Notes under the pieces: model-generated | Told to the model about the DNA's origin: nothing | The model's input: the letters and a program-made list of their open reading frames with translations, nothing else | The model's database searches: none | Program-made: the position numbers and the translations under genes | Shown: piece after piece, positions 1-8,350 of the stretch | How the letters are laid out: every line of letters begins with the position of its first letter | How positions within the stretch are numbered: the stretch's first letter is position 1 | NCBI GenBank assembly: GCA_022843745.1 | Contig: JALHNB010000040.1 | Location: forward strand, 1 to 64,000 | DNA: 64,000 nt | From: Anaerolineae bacterium | Lineage (GTDB): Bacteria > Chloroflexota > Anaerolineae > Aggregatilineales > Phototrophicaceae | Direction of reading: 5' to 3'

Positions 1-153
1 CTAACGGGTTATATTCCTACCGTTGTCATCACTCCAGATTTTGAACCCACGCCACCCAAATCCCGTACCTTAGCCATATCCGATCAGGCAGAGGCTATAC
101 AATCATCATCGCTCAGTTCAGAAAAGCGCGAATTTGAGAACATACCAAGCTGA
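1..153 (+). pseudogene. C-terminal remnant of an unknown plus-strand gene fused to the comM junction
   Basis: Frame 1 is open from the first base to a TGA at 151-153 and encodes 50 residues of Ser/Pro/Glu-rich tail (..VVITPDFEPTPPK..., ending FENIPS). The 5' part lies outside the window. Bases from about 150 onward are comM antisense sequence, because the comM codons for HHTIS read gctgatcgtatgatg on the plus strand. The stop codon therefore lies inside comM-derived DNA. This suggests that the plus-strand gene was truncated at the junction and borrowed its stop. I do not recognise the protein. It could be the tail of a mobile-element gene, or the frame may be open by chance. Confidence 0.35.
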
Positions 154-820
154 TCGTATGATGTGGAGAGCGAAATGCGCGGACACGCATCAAAGGTTGA
201 TGACTCTGAATCACATCCGCCACCGAGTAAACGCGCGTGACTTCCAGCGCCTCATCCATTGACAAACGGGGCAAAATACCCGGCAGCGCCCGCGCTAAAA
301 GTGTCTTGCCCGATCCAGGTGGGCCTTGCATCAAAACATGATGGTTTCCAGCGGCGGCTACTTCTAAAGCTCGCTTAATATGCTGCTGACCTTTGATGTC
401 GGCAAAATCCGTAATGCCATCGGGAAGCGCCGCATTATGATCCGTCTCGATAGGCTCAGGCACATAAGGCGGAATCGGCTTCAGGTTATACAGATGCTCA
501 ACAAGCTGACCGATAGTCTCGACAGGAATAATCTGAATGCCCTCAACCAATCCTGCCTCTGGCGCATCTACAGCCGGGACATAAGCGGTCTGATACCCCT
601 CCTGTTGCGCAGTGTAAATCATCGGCATGATGCCTTTAACATGCCGAATATCCCCGTCCAGCGATACCTCGCCTATATATATTGCTTTTGCCAGCGCTGC
701 GATGGGGATTTGATCGGTTGCCGCCAACACACCAACGGCAATCGCTAAATCATAGGCCGGGCCATGTTTGGGGAGATCAGCCGGAGAAAGATTGACGACA
801 TAGCCTTTGCTGACGAACTG
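150..820 (-). pseudogene. comM: comM/yifB Mg-chelatase-like ATPase, middle fragment
   Basis: This is the central part of a ComM/YifB protein, a hexameric AAA+ helicase-like factor that promotes branch migration during natural transformation in bacteria where it has been studied. Read on the minus strand from 820 it gives FVSKGYVVNLSPADLPKHGPAYDLAIAVGVLA, the Lon-like domain, then a Walker A motif GPPGSGKT and the FRSPHHTIS stretch. After FRSPHHTIS the sequence departs from the family (LVCSQIRAFLN, stop at 113), so the Walker B and C-terminal half are missing here. The 5' end of the gene lies 5.5 kb away at 6373-6554. An ATG inside the fragment at 730 gives an open frame of 205 aa, but no functional product is expected. 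Confidence 0.88.
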
Positions 821-970
821 GGATCAAAGTCGACGATTATCGTTACCACACGAGCATTTAACGTAGTCGCTTTGCTGAACGTGATATTTCGTCCTCAATT
901 GACATTCGCCAATTCAATGACCCAGGCTCATTCGGTGTATTGACCAACTAATTTGTAAGACAAGCAAGAA

Positions 971-2416
971 TTAACTCAGGACTTCATCGTAATAAGGTAA
1001 ACGACCTGGCTGACCATCTGCTCGTGGCCACATAGTCCATCCACTCCACGTACTATTAGCTTCAGGCTGATAACGAGTATGAACTCTGAAACTCATAAAA
1101 TCGCGTTGTATTTCTAAAAGATTGTACAGACGAGGAGTTGCTTCGGGCCGAGCTTGTGCGTTTGCCCCAAAACTACCAGCACCTATAATTCGCAATCTTC
1201 TCCTATTATCCCAATAGCTAACGAGGTCCCGTCGTAATTCATGTATATCGCCATGCAACGCGAGACTTACGTCATGATTCTGTAGATGCTCAAGAAAATA
1301 AGTATCCTTAATTTGCTCAGGGCCTGCTATAGCATGATGCCAAACACCTATGCGTAGAACGCGTTCATTGGGCTGCAATTTCGCTTGCTCGATTGCTTGA
1401 ATAACTTGCCTATTGCCACTGGTTACGGCAAAAGCGACGGCGTCTGGATGAATATCTGACCTTTTACGATTGAACTCATCGATCCGCCATGATGAATTTA
1501 AAGTGAGAAACTGAAGGCGATCTTCCGGGAAAAGATATGCAATTCCCTGCTCTTTGAAAGGCAGCGGATATGGTTGCTTAAGTAATTTTTGAAAGACTTC
1601 AGAAAATCGCCGAAATCGCAATGGATATTGTTGTTCGTCGCGTCCTAGCCAAATGTTACCTTGCTGAACAAACTCATCTGCTTCGTTACTCGATGGCTGT
1701 TGGCGTACACGATGATAAGCTTCATCAATATCTTGAATATCATGATTACCAGGTACCAAAATACAACAATCTGGAGATATTCTAAATTCGTCAATTAGTG
1801 AGGAAATAAAACTTGCTGCTTTTTCAAATCCTTCGTTACTACCTTTGTCTGTAAGATCGCCAGAAACCACAAGATAATTTAAGTGATCAACTCCTAGATC
1901 CTCACCTTTTGTAAGATCATCGGCAAGCCAGCGTAATTTTGTATCTGGAGAAGAATCAGCAGCGAAGTGTAAATCACTAAGGTGTAGAATTCGGATTGGA
2001 TTCTTCAAGACGGGATAATTAACGATAGTTTTAGCAATCTTCTTGATTCTTGCGACGATCTCTTTTGTATATTGGTCACCCTTTCTTACATAATCATCAG
2101 CAACTTCAACTCCTCGTGCAGCATCATCGTCACTTATAGCTTCGCCTGTTAAAAACACCACTTTGATATGAGAAGTTTTAGGGTCACTTTTCAATTTATC
2201 GTGAACTTTGAAACCGTCTCTAAATGTATCTGTAGCACTCAAAATTACATCTAAAATAATGATGTGCGGCTGATCATCTTTCGCTTTTAGAATACATTCG
2301 TCCCCTCTATATGACGTAATAACCTCAAAACCCTCAAATTCTAATATTTTTTCCAAGGTTGTAGCTGTAGTGATGTTATCTTCTAGGATTAACACTCTTA
2401 ATTTCGATCCAACCAT
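971..2416 (-). CDS. Response regulator with calcineurin-like metallophosphoesterase output domain
   Basis: This 481-aa protein has an N-terminal receiver domain (residues about 5-125; phospho-acceptor Asp in IIILDV, acidic pair in LEDN near the start, Lys in YVRKG). A calcineurin-like phosphoesterase domain follows, with all usual metal-ligand motifs: HLSDLHF, VSGDLTD, PGNHD, WHHA and HGDIHE. Such domains hydrolyse phosphodiesters or phosphomonoesters, including cyclic nucleotides; the substrate here is unknown. I chose the ATG at 2416 because gtggag lies seven bases upstream; an in-frame ATG at 2491 would add 25 unconserved residues. It sits 114 bases downstream of the histidine kinase stop and is probably its cognate output. 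It has no signal peptide or membrane span, so it acts in the cytoplasm. A phosphatase as the direct output of a receiver is uncommon. Confidence 0.88.
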   Translation of the reverse strand: MVGSKLRVLILEDNITTATTLEKILEFEGFEVITSYRGDECILKAKDDQPHIIILDVILSATDTFRDGFKVHDKLKSDPKTSHIKVVFLTGEAISDDDAARGVEVADDYVRKGDQYTKEIVARIKKIAKTIVNYPVLKNPIRILHLSDLHFAADSSPDTKLRWLADDLTKGEDLGVDHLNYLVVSGDLTDKGSNEGFEKAASFISSLIDEFRISPDCCILVPGNHDIQDIDEAYHRVRQQPSSNEADEFVQQGNIWLGRDEQQYPLRFRRFSEVFQKLLKQPYPLPFKEQGIAYLFPEDRLQFLTLNSSWRIDEFNRKRSDIHPDAVAFAVTSGNRQVIQAIEQAKLQPNERVLRIGVWHHAIAGPEQIKDTYFLEHLQNHDVSLALHGDIHELRRDLVSYWDNRRRLRIIGAGSFGANAQARPEATPRLYNLLEIQRDFMSFRVHTRYQPEANSTWSGWTMWPRADGQPGRLPYYDEVLS

Positions 2417-2530
2417 AGTTACTCCACATAATTCAGTTATGTTTTCTTCGGCAATAGATAGTTTTGGTAAAACAAGCGAATAAATTAGCAAATTAATTTA
2501 ATAAATTTTATTTTTACACTCATTTGTATA

Positions 2531-5500
2531 TCATAATAAGAAATAGAACTTAGACCCTATTCCAGGTTTACTATCTACAAAAATTCTGGATCCGTGCGAT
2601 TTCGCAAATGTCTGAGCCAAATATAAACCAACTCCCATACCTTTTCGATTGCTCGCTCCAGTCTTATGCAAGTCGAAGATCTTCTCACGAACAGTTTGAT
2701 CGATACCAATCCCTGTGTCCTCGATACTGACAAGAATTTTTGACTCAACTCTTTCTAAGTTTACCGTAATTTTTCCTTGATAAGTGAATTTAATTGCATT
2801 ATGAAAAATATTTTTAACAATCTGCGTAATCATATGTTGATCACAAATAACTTCCAAATCATCATTGGATATATTTACCTGAATCTTAACAGTAGTTTCT
2901 TTTAGAGGACTAAGGGCCTCAATACTCTCTACAACAATGTTTTTTAAGGATAAATTCTTCATGATTGGATCAATCACGCCATTACCAAATTCAATCTTGT
3001 AATAGTCTAAGAAATTAAAATCAACAAATCTCATAGATTCTAATTCTTTGCGAATTATTTTTAGCCACATATCCTTATATTCGAGTGATAAAGTCGGTCG
3101 GTTTAACATATCCAGGCTACTATCAATAGCGAATATGGTGTCACGTAATTGATGAGCTGCAAATAAAAGGAAGTCCTTTTGCCTTTGTTCAAGAGATTGT
3201 ACTTGGTTGTATTGATTGGTATTATTTATTGCTATAGTGGTATGGTTGGCCATTTGTATCAGAAAATCCTCGACCCTTGCAAAGTTATCTGGCCTCATGC
3301 TATAGATAAATAGGACTCCCAAAACTTTGCTGTCGAATGTCAAAGGTAAAGCTATGAGTGCACGTATACCCTCAGGGTAGAGCGCCGGATTAACTCGTCG
3401 ATCTTTTATTCCAATGTTTTTTATTATAACTTTATCTTTTTCTCTGATTACCGTTCTCGTGATCCCATTAGGGTTATCTAATCTTGGTTTGACAAAATCC
3501 ATCTTACTAGTTGGATATGTCTTTGTAATTGGCGCATAAAAAGTTTCAGGTGATGTTTCGATTATTTGGTGGATAACCCCAATGGCTTTGTCCGTAATTC
3601 CGGTTTTCTCAGTTATTTTCGCTGCGCTATCAACAATCATTTGAAAGGTTTCTTCGAGCATTCTTGTTTTGGTGATTTCACTGCTACTAGCATTTAACTC
3701 ATTCAACATGTCAGCTCGTTGAGCTTCTGCTTCTCGAGACCGAATAAATTGAATAGCTAATGCAGTCTGATGAGCAAGCAGCCGAAACTTCTCTAGGATG
3801 AGATCATCAAATCTATTGATATATCTGTAATGCGCAAAAATTAGTGCCACTCTTGTAGTGCCATCCACCAACGGAACAGCTACATATGATTTAATATCTT
3901 CATTCACAATAAACTTCTTACGATAAAATAAACCATCAATATTAACATCTCTCACAATATGTTTTGCACGGGTGAATATCTTATAAATTTTAGATTTCTT
4001 CCTTACATGCCCTGTAGCAATCATTTGATTCGGATATTTAAGGCCGATATGGATTGCAGGATTTGCTAGTAGTCCTACAGCGGGGTCGATAATGTAGAGC
4101 ACGACAGCATCACATCTCATCACATCTTTAGTCAGTTTGACTATTACTTTAAGTGCTGTTTCTAAACTGCCTGATAAGATTGCTGGTGCAACCTTCTCAA
4201 ATATATTCTGAACGTTTTTTCGACGTTCAAATAGTTTATAATTCTGTAGTGCGAGTGCGGCTTGTTCGGCGTAAGAAATTAGGACTTCCGCATGTGTGTG
4301 ATCAAACTTTCTTCCTAAATCATCGTTTACAAATAGTACACCAATGGGTTTACCAGCAAAACGCACAGGCACAGCAAGTACAGCCCCTTTCTGAATTCTT
4401 CTTAAATGAGGCTCTCGATCTATAATCCACTTTTCATAATCATCTATAATGTAATAAGGAGGGGCGTTGGCTTCCACTAATCTTCCCGCGAATCCTTCCC
4501 CAACTGGCATGTGTTTTACTATTGTATTTCTGTGCCATGAAGCCACGAGGAATAAAATACCTTGATCTTCATCATATTCGCGCAATCCTGCGCGTGGTGC
4601 TCCTAACAGTTCGGCAGCACGCTGTACAATTTCTTTAAACAGAACTTTATGACTAATCTTTCTCGCTAGGAAATCAAGATTTTTTTCAAGCAATAATCTA
4701 AGATTTTTGTTTGTATCAATTTCTTTTTCATAATGATTTATTGCTACATTCGCTAAGTTAACAAATAATCTTATTGCATCCAATTCACTATGTCCAAACT
4801 CATGTCTGTATAAATAATTCACAAACAAGATTGCTTTCCTATTATTGACTGAGTGAAGATCAAGGGCAAATGCAGCATAGGATTGAATATTATTCGACAG
4901 GATGAACTCACTCGTTTTTGCATGTGCGTCGCCCTCTATTTCGTTTCTGATATACTCCTTCCCACCTTCCAACTCTCGAAATATACGATTTCTTGGCAGA
5001 TCTAAGAGGCTTTCATTCATCATGTCTTCATCATGCAGACCGGCTACTGACCTTAGTACAAGTTCATCAGTACGATTATCATAGTAATAAAGCGTTGCGG
5101 AATCACAACCTGTTATGTGGCGAATATCTTGAACGATTTTATCTAAAGTAGAGTTAATGTCACCATTTAATACAACCCTGGCAAGATCAGTTGACTTTTC
5201 AGTAATTTTAACTAGGTTCTCTAAAATATCTGATCTAACAACTTCGCCAACAATACGATTTTCCCCAAACTCGAGTAACTGTTGAGCCTCTTCTTCAGTA
5301 AAGTTGTGACCAAGCTCGCGATCAAGTGACAAAACGCCGATAATCTCACCTAGCCACTTTAGTTTGACTTTGAGTATGGAAGGGAATACACGTTTTCCAC
5401 CGTAATATTTCAGTCCATGAAGAGATGCATTATAATTTGGATGAATAATATAATCATCTGTGATCCGAATTAAATGTCCGGCAAGGCCTTCCCCGACCTT

Positions 5501-6058
5501 TAGAGAGACACTCAAATTATGTTTGTATCCACCCATAAAAACTAAAATATTTCTATTTCGATCATACCTATGAATACAGGCGCGTTTTGCAGAAAATAGC
5601 TCTGCAGTCTGTTCCAATAGCACATTTAATATTCTATTACGACCTATTTCGTTATTCTTATTTAATGAAATGAGGAGTTTTTTGCCTATTAGCTCACAGA
5701 ATTCGATTTCGCTGTCCGAGGGAGAGTGTTTTTGGTTAGTAAAGAGCAGAATAGTATAATCAAAGTCATCGATGGGCATACGATAGAATACGTGTTCGAT
5801 TAAAAACGTGTCAAAAGTGCTGTTGTGATAGTTTGTTTGCGATAACTTTTCTCTAAAGTAATCGAGTGTTTGCAAATATTGCGGAGTGGGATCAGGATAC
5901 CAAGCAATTGGAAAATATGTATTTGATATCACAACCACTGCTTGATCCGCAGTAGTAAAACTAATCAAAACTTTGAGAGCGGATTCAAGCACATCGACAG
6001 TATCAAAGCTACTGTCCATTTCATCATTCAACTTCTGAAGAAGGTTAAGGCTCTCCAT
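2531..6058 (-). CDS. Soluble histidine kinase with a multi-GAF sensor array
   Basis: This 1175-aa protein contains about five GAF-like blocks between residues 20 and 935, recognisable by repeated phrases such as VGEGLAGHLI, VGEGFAGRLV, GVLFVNDDLG and SYVAVPLVDG. The C-terminal kinase core follows: the H-box is AAHQLRD with the predicted phosphorylated His at residue 969, the N-box is FHNAIKF, the G1 box is DTGIGID and the G2 box is GMGVGLYLAQ. There are no membrane spans or signal peptide, so it senses cytoplasmic ligands. GAF domains bind small molecules such as cyclic nucleotides, tetrapyrroles or redox cofactors; none can be assigned. A gagggc ribosome-binding site precedes the ATG. The phosphoesterase regulator follows in the same direction, and both lie inside the insertion in comM. 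Confidence 0.92.
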   Translation of the reverse strand: MESLNLLQKLNDEMDSSFDTVDVLESALKVLISFTTADQAVVVISNTYFPIAWYPDPTPQYLQTLDYFREKLSQTNYHNSTFDTFLIEHVFYRMPIDDFDYTILLFTNQKHSPSDSEIEFCELIGKKLLISLNKNNEIGRNRILNVLLEQTAELFSAKRACIHRYDRNRNILVFMGGYKHNLSVSLKVGEGLAGHLIRITDDYIIHPNYNASLHGLKYYGGKRVFPSILKVKLKWLGEIIGVLSLDRELGHNFTEEEAQQLLEFGENRIVGEVVRSDILENLVKITEKSTDLARVVLNGDINSTLDKIVQDIRHITGCDSATLYYYDNRTDELVLRSVAGLHDEDMMNESLLDLPRNRIFRELEGGKEYIRNEIEGDAHAKTSEFILSNNIQSYAAFALDLHSVNNRKAILFVNYLYRHEFGHSELDAIRLFVNLANVAINHYEKEIDTNKNLRLLLEKNLDFLARKISHKVLFKEIVQRAAELLGAPRAGLREYDEDQGILFLVASWHRNTIVKHMPVGEGFAGRLVEANAPPYYIIDDYEKWIIDREPHLRRIQKGAVLAVPVRFAGKPIGVLFVNDDLGRKFDHTHAEVLISYAEQAALALQNYKLFERRKNVQNIFEKVAPAILSGSLETALKVIVKLTKDVMRCDAVVLYIIDPAVGLLANPAIHIGLKYPNQMIATGHVRKKSKIYKIFTRAKHIVRDVNIDGLFYRKKFIVNEDIKSYVAVPLVDGTTRVALIFAHYRYINRFDDLILEKFRLLAHQTALAIQFIRSREAEAQRADMLNELNASSSEITKTRMLEETFQMIVDSAAKITEKTGITDKAIGVIHQIIETSPETFYAPITKTYPTSKMDFVKPRLDNPNGITRTVIREKDKVIIKNIGIKDRRVNPALYPEGIRALIALPLTFDSKVLGVLFIYSMRPDNFARVEDFLIQMANHTTIAINNTNQYNQVQSLEQRQKDFLLFAAHQLRDTIFAIDSSLDMLNRPTLSLEYKDMWLKIIRKELESMRFVDFNFLDYYKIEFGNGVIDPIMKNLSLKNIVVESIEALSPLKETTVKIQVNISNDDLEVICDQHMITQIVKNIFHNAIKFTYQGKITVNLERVESKILVSIEDTGIGIDQTVREKIFDLHKTGASNRKGMGVGLYLAQTFAKSHGSRIFVDSKPGIGSKFYFLL

Positions 6059-6164
6059 GAATTATTGCCCTCTCGTTCTTGTTATTTTGACTCTGTAGAG
6101 TTTGATTAAAATTTCTTCTTAAGAAATCCAAATGGCATGTATAGAAATAGATACTAATTTTGAT

Positions 6165-6194
6165 ATTATAAAATAACTAAACTTATTGGAGTAA
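6165..6194 (-). promoter_or_regulatory. Candidate promoter for the kinase/phosphoesterase operon
   Basis: On the minus strand a perfect TATAAT (6165-6170) lies 18 bases after TTACTC (6189-6194), about 107 bases before the kinase ATG. The 264-bp leader 6059-6323 is very A+T rich, so other -10-like sites are likely and the assignment is tentative. No other gene is seen in this leader. Confidence 0.4.
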
Positions 6195-6372
6195 CTGTAT
6201 TCAACAGATTTCTATAAGTAAGTATAACTCAACAAATTAGCGTAACACATTATATTTATTTTAGCTAATATTTGCTAAATTGCTCTAAATTAGAGAATTC
6301 ATTGCACATCTGGATCATAGTAGTTAAAACATACACTGACACCCGACGAAAAATACGCACATTCTGTAAACA

Positions 6373-6554
6373 AACTGTAAGCCGCTGTTTTTAATCGCTG
6401 CCCGCACCCGTTCGCGGCTTTCGCGCACCGCCGAATCCGGCAGGCCAACTATCGTAAAACTGGGAATGCCGACACGTGGGTTGAAATCAACTTCAACGTC
6501 AACAATCGAACCTTCAAGTCCAACAACAGCGCAGGCATGGGCGATAGCAAGCAT
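6373..6554 (-). pseudogene. comM: comM/yifB N-terminal fragment
   Basis: This is the first 61 codons of the Mg-chelatase-like gene: it starts MLAIAHACAVVGLEGSIVDVEV and continues through VGLPDSAVRESRERVRAAIKNSGLQ, the N-terminal Lon-protease-like fold typical of YifB/ComM. The frame then runs into the inserted segment and reads 15 unrelated residues (VYRMCVFFVGCQCMF) before a stop at 6324. The remainder of the gene is at 150-820, with the 3' half beyond or absent from the window. The split makes the gene non-functional. Confidence 0.88.
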
Positions 6555-6625
6555 AAAATGTCCACTTTTTTGATGAGATTAATTGACGACAAATTTATTA
6601 TAGTGAAGTTTGTGGGTCTTGCAGG

Positions 6626-7570
6626 CTATAGCTTACTGGTAAATGCCCTCACATCATCAACTGATCTCGCACCTGCCATCGGCCCTTGCTCCATGACCGC
6701 CATCGCGCCGCAGGCGTTCGCAAATCTTGCCGCTTCCGCCGGGGAGTCACCCGCCAACCAGCGCAGCAGGAATCCCGCGTCAAACGAGTCGCCTGCTCCG
6801 GTAGGATCAACCTCGTTGACTGCGAAACCGGGGATATGCTCTGAGCCTGATTGGGTGAAAACAGTGCAGCCATTTGCGCCGTCGGTCACAACAACGATGC
6901 GCTCTGGTTTTGCCTCTAACCATGACAAAACGGCAGTATTCAAATCCGAAATTCCGGTCAGATTTATGACTTCCTGCGCTGTCGGGAGAATGATATTTGC
7001 CGCCTCAATAAATGGCTGAAAAGCATCTCGCGCCCGTTCAGCAGACATCAACTGTGGGCGTATATTAGGGTCAAAGCTGATTTTCGCACCAACTTTTTGG
7101 GCGATTTCCAGCGCACGAAGACCAGTTTTCAGCGCATTATCATTGACCGAAAGGCTCGAACCGCTGATATGCAAACAGCGCAGTCCTTCAAAAAGTGATT
7201 CTTCCAGCATGTCTGGCGTTATCTGTCCTGCCGCTGCCTGCGCGACATGAAACACAAAATCGCGAGAGCCATCGGAGTCATAGGCGATAAACGCCACGCC
7301 TGTCGCATAAGTCGAGAGGACATGCAGACCGCGCGGATCAACACCATCATCGTGCAATTGGTTCAGCAGGCATCGCCCAAACGCATCATCACCCACACAG
7401 CCTACCGCCATCACGCTCGCGCCCAAACGGGCTGCCTGAGCCGCAAAAATCAACGGCGCACCGCTTGGATAAGGCCCTAAAAATGTCCCTGGACGATCTA
7501 AGGGTTGATCACTCCCGGTACGCATGATCTCAACCAACGCCTCGCCAAATGTCAAAATGTCGAGACTCAT
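6626..7570 (-). CDS. PfkB-family sugar kinase, probably 2-keto-3-deoxygluconate kinase
   Basis: This 314-aa ribokinase-fold kinase has the N-terminal FGEALVEI segment, a sugar-contacting YPSGAP region, and the C-terminal PfkB signature DPTGAGDSFDAGF that carries the catalytic Asp. It would phosphorylate a sugar acid at the terminal hydroxyl. The neighbours manD and kduD both make 2-keto-3-deoxygluconate, so a KdgK role giving KDG-6-phosphate is likely but inferred. The ATG at 7570 was chosen because it lies 11 bases after the kduD stop and follows an aggtg motif; an upstream start at 7597 would overlap kduD. It is the last gene of the minus-strand sugar operon and ends about 70 bases before the comM remnant. 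Confidence 0.85.
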   Translation of the reverse strand: MSLDILTFGEALVEIMRTGSDQPLDRPGTFLGPYPSGAPLIFAAQAARLGASVMAVGCVGDDAFGRCLLNQLHDDGVDPRGLHVLSTYATGVAFIAYDSDGSRDFVFHVAQAAAGQITPDMLEESLFEGLRCLHISGSSLSVNDNALKTGLRALEIAQKVGAKISFDPNIRPQLMSAERARDAFQPFIEAANIILPTAQEVINLTGISDLNTAVLSWLEAKPERIVVVTDGANGCTVFTQSGSEHIPGFAVNEVDPTGAGDSFDAGFLLRWLAGDSPAEAARFANACGAMAVMEQGPMAGARSVDDVRAFTSKL

Positions 7571-7581
7571 CGAAATTGCAC

Positions 7582-8349
7582 CTATCGTGCTAGCCACGCC
7601 CCATCAACAGGGATGATCGCGCCATGCACATAACGTGACGCATCCGATGCGAGAAACACAGCGACACCCTTCAAGTCATCTGGTACGCCCCATCGCCCCG
7701 CCGGGATGCGATCCATGAGCGATTTACTGCGTACCGGATCATTGCGGAGCGCCGTTGTGTTATCGGTTTCAAAATAGCCGGGGGCGATAGCGTTGACGTT
7801 GATATTGAGCGATGACCATTCATTCGCCATCGTTTTGGTAATTCCCGCAACGGCATGTTTGGCAGCAGAATAGGCGGGAATGAGAATACCACCCTGGAAG
7901 GAAATTAATGAGGCAACGTTGATAATTTTGCCACTACCCTGCTTGTTCATAATCCGACCAGCCGCCTGCGAGAGGAAAAAAATGGCTTTCAGATTCACTT
8001 GAATAACAGCGTCCCAATCTTCCTCGCTGAATTCCAATGAGGGCGCACGCCGGACAATGCCCGCATTATTAACGAGAATATCCAACCGCCCCATTTCGCC
8101 TACAACCTGTCCGACAATCTCATTCAATTTCGCGACGGGAGCTTCCAGCAAATCGCATTCGATGGGCAAAAATCGCCTGCCGAGCGCTTCGACCTGCTGC
8201 TGTGTTTCCTCGTAGCGGGTCGTATACATCCCGGCGATGTCCGCGCCCGCCTCTGCTAATCCTACCGCAATCGCCTGACCAATACCGCGTCCGCAGCCCG
8301 TGACCAGCGCGACTTTATTATCTAAACGAAACGATTCCAGAACGCTCAT
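7582..8349 (-). CDS. kduD: KduD-like short-chain dehydrogenase
   Basis: This is a 255-aa classical SDR. The NAD-binding motif is TGCGRGIG, followed by NNAG, a catalytic Ser in NVASLISF, and YSAAK. The C-terminal half closely follows KduD (VNAIAPGYFETDNT.., DRIPAGRWGVPDDL, VHGAIIPVDGAWLAR). KduD interconverts 2-keto-3-deoxygluconate and 5-keto forms with NAD(H). Related SDRs act as gluconate or fructuronate reductases, so the exact substrate is not certain. The ATG at 8349 overlaps the spacing of the permease stop (TAATATG) and follows aaaggg; the open frame continues upstream to 8523 in antisense of the permease but is not used. Translation is probably coupled to the permease. Confidence 0.85.
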   Translation of the reverse strand: MSVLESFRLDNKVALVTGCGRGIGQAIAVGLAEAGADIAGMYTTRYEETQQQVEALGRRFLPIECDLLEAPVAKLNEIVGQVVGEMGRLDILVNNAGIVRRAPSLEFSEEDWDAVIQVNLKAIFFLSQAAGRIMNKQGSGKIINVASLISFQGGILIPAYSAAKHAVAGITKTMANEWSSLNINVNAIAPGYFETDNTTALRNDPVRSKSLMDRIPAGRWGVPDDLKGVAVFLASDASRYVHGAIIPVDGAWLAR

Positions 8350-8350
8350 A

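Larger units (their letters stand above)
821..6372. mobile_element. 5.55 kb insertion in comM carrying a kinase/regulator pair
   Basis: This segment separates two comM fragments that join perfectly. The gene reads ..KNSGLQ up to CAGTT at 6377-6373 and resumes CAGTTC GTC AGC at 820. The plus-strand bases aactg occur at both 816-820 and 6373-6377, which is the pattern of a 5-bp target-site duplication. The right terminus read inward starts TGTTTACAG. The left terminus reads GGATCAAAG, so the terminal bases do not match. Subterminal stretches 877-893 and 6345-6364 are similar in inverted orientation (GAAYGTG..ATTT..CGTC). The segment is visibly richer in A+T than its flanks. It holds only two genes and no recognisable transposase or integrase, so it would have to be non-autonomous or decayed. 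Confidence 0.7.

Noticed and set aside
380-748. Open frame of 122 aa on the plus strand
   Set aside because: It is antisense to the comM fragment and has no family features.
821-6372. A CRISPR-associated (Tn7-like) transposon, because of the TGT end and 5-bp duplication
   Set aside because: No tnsB/tnsC/tniQ, no cas genes and no repeat array are present in the window; the left terminus lacks the expected TGT.
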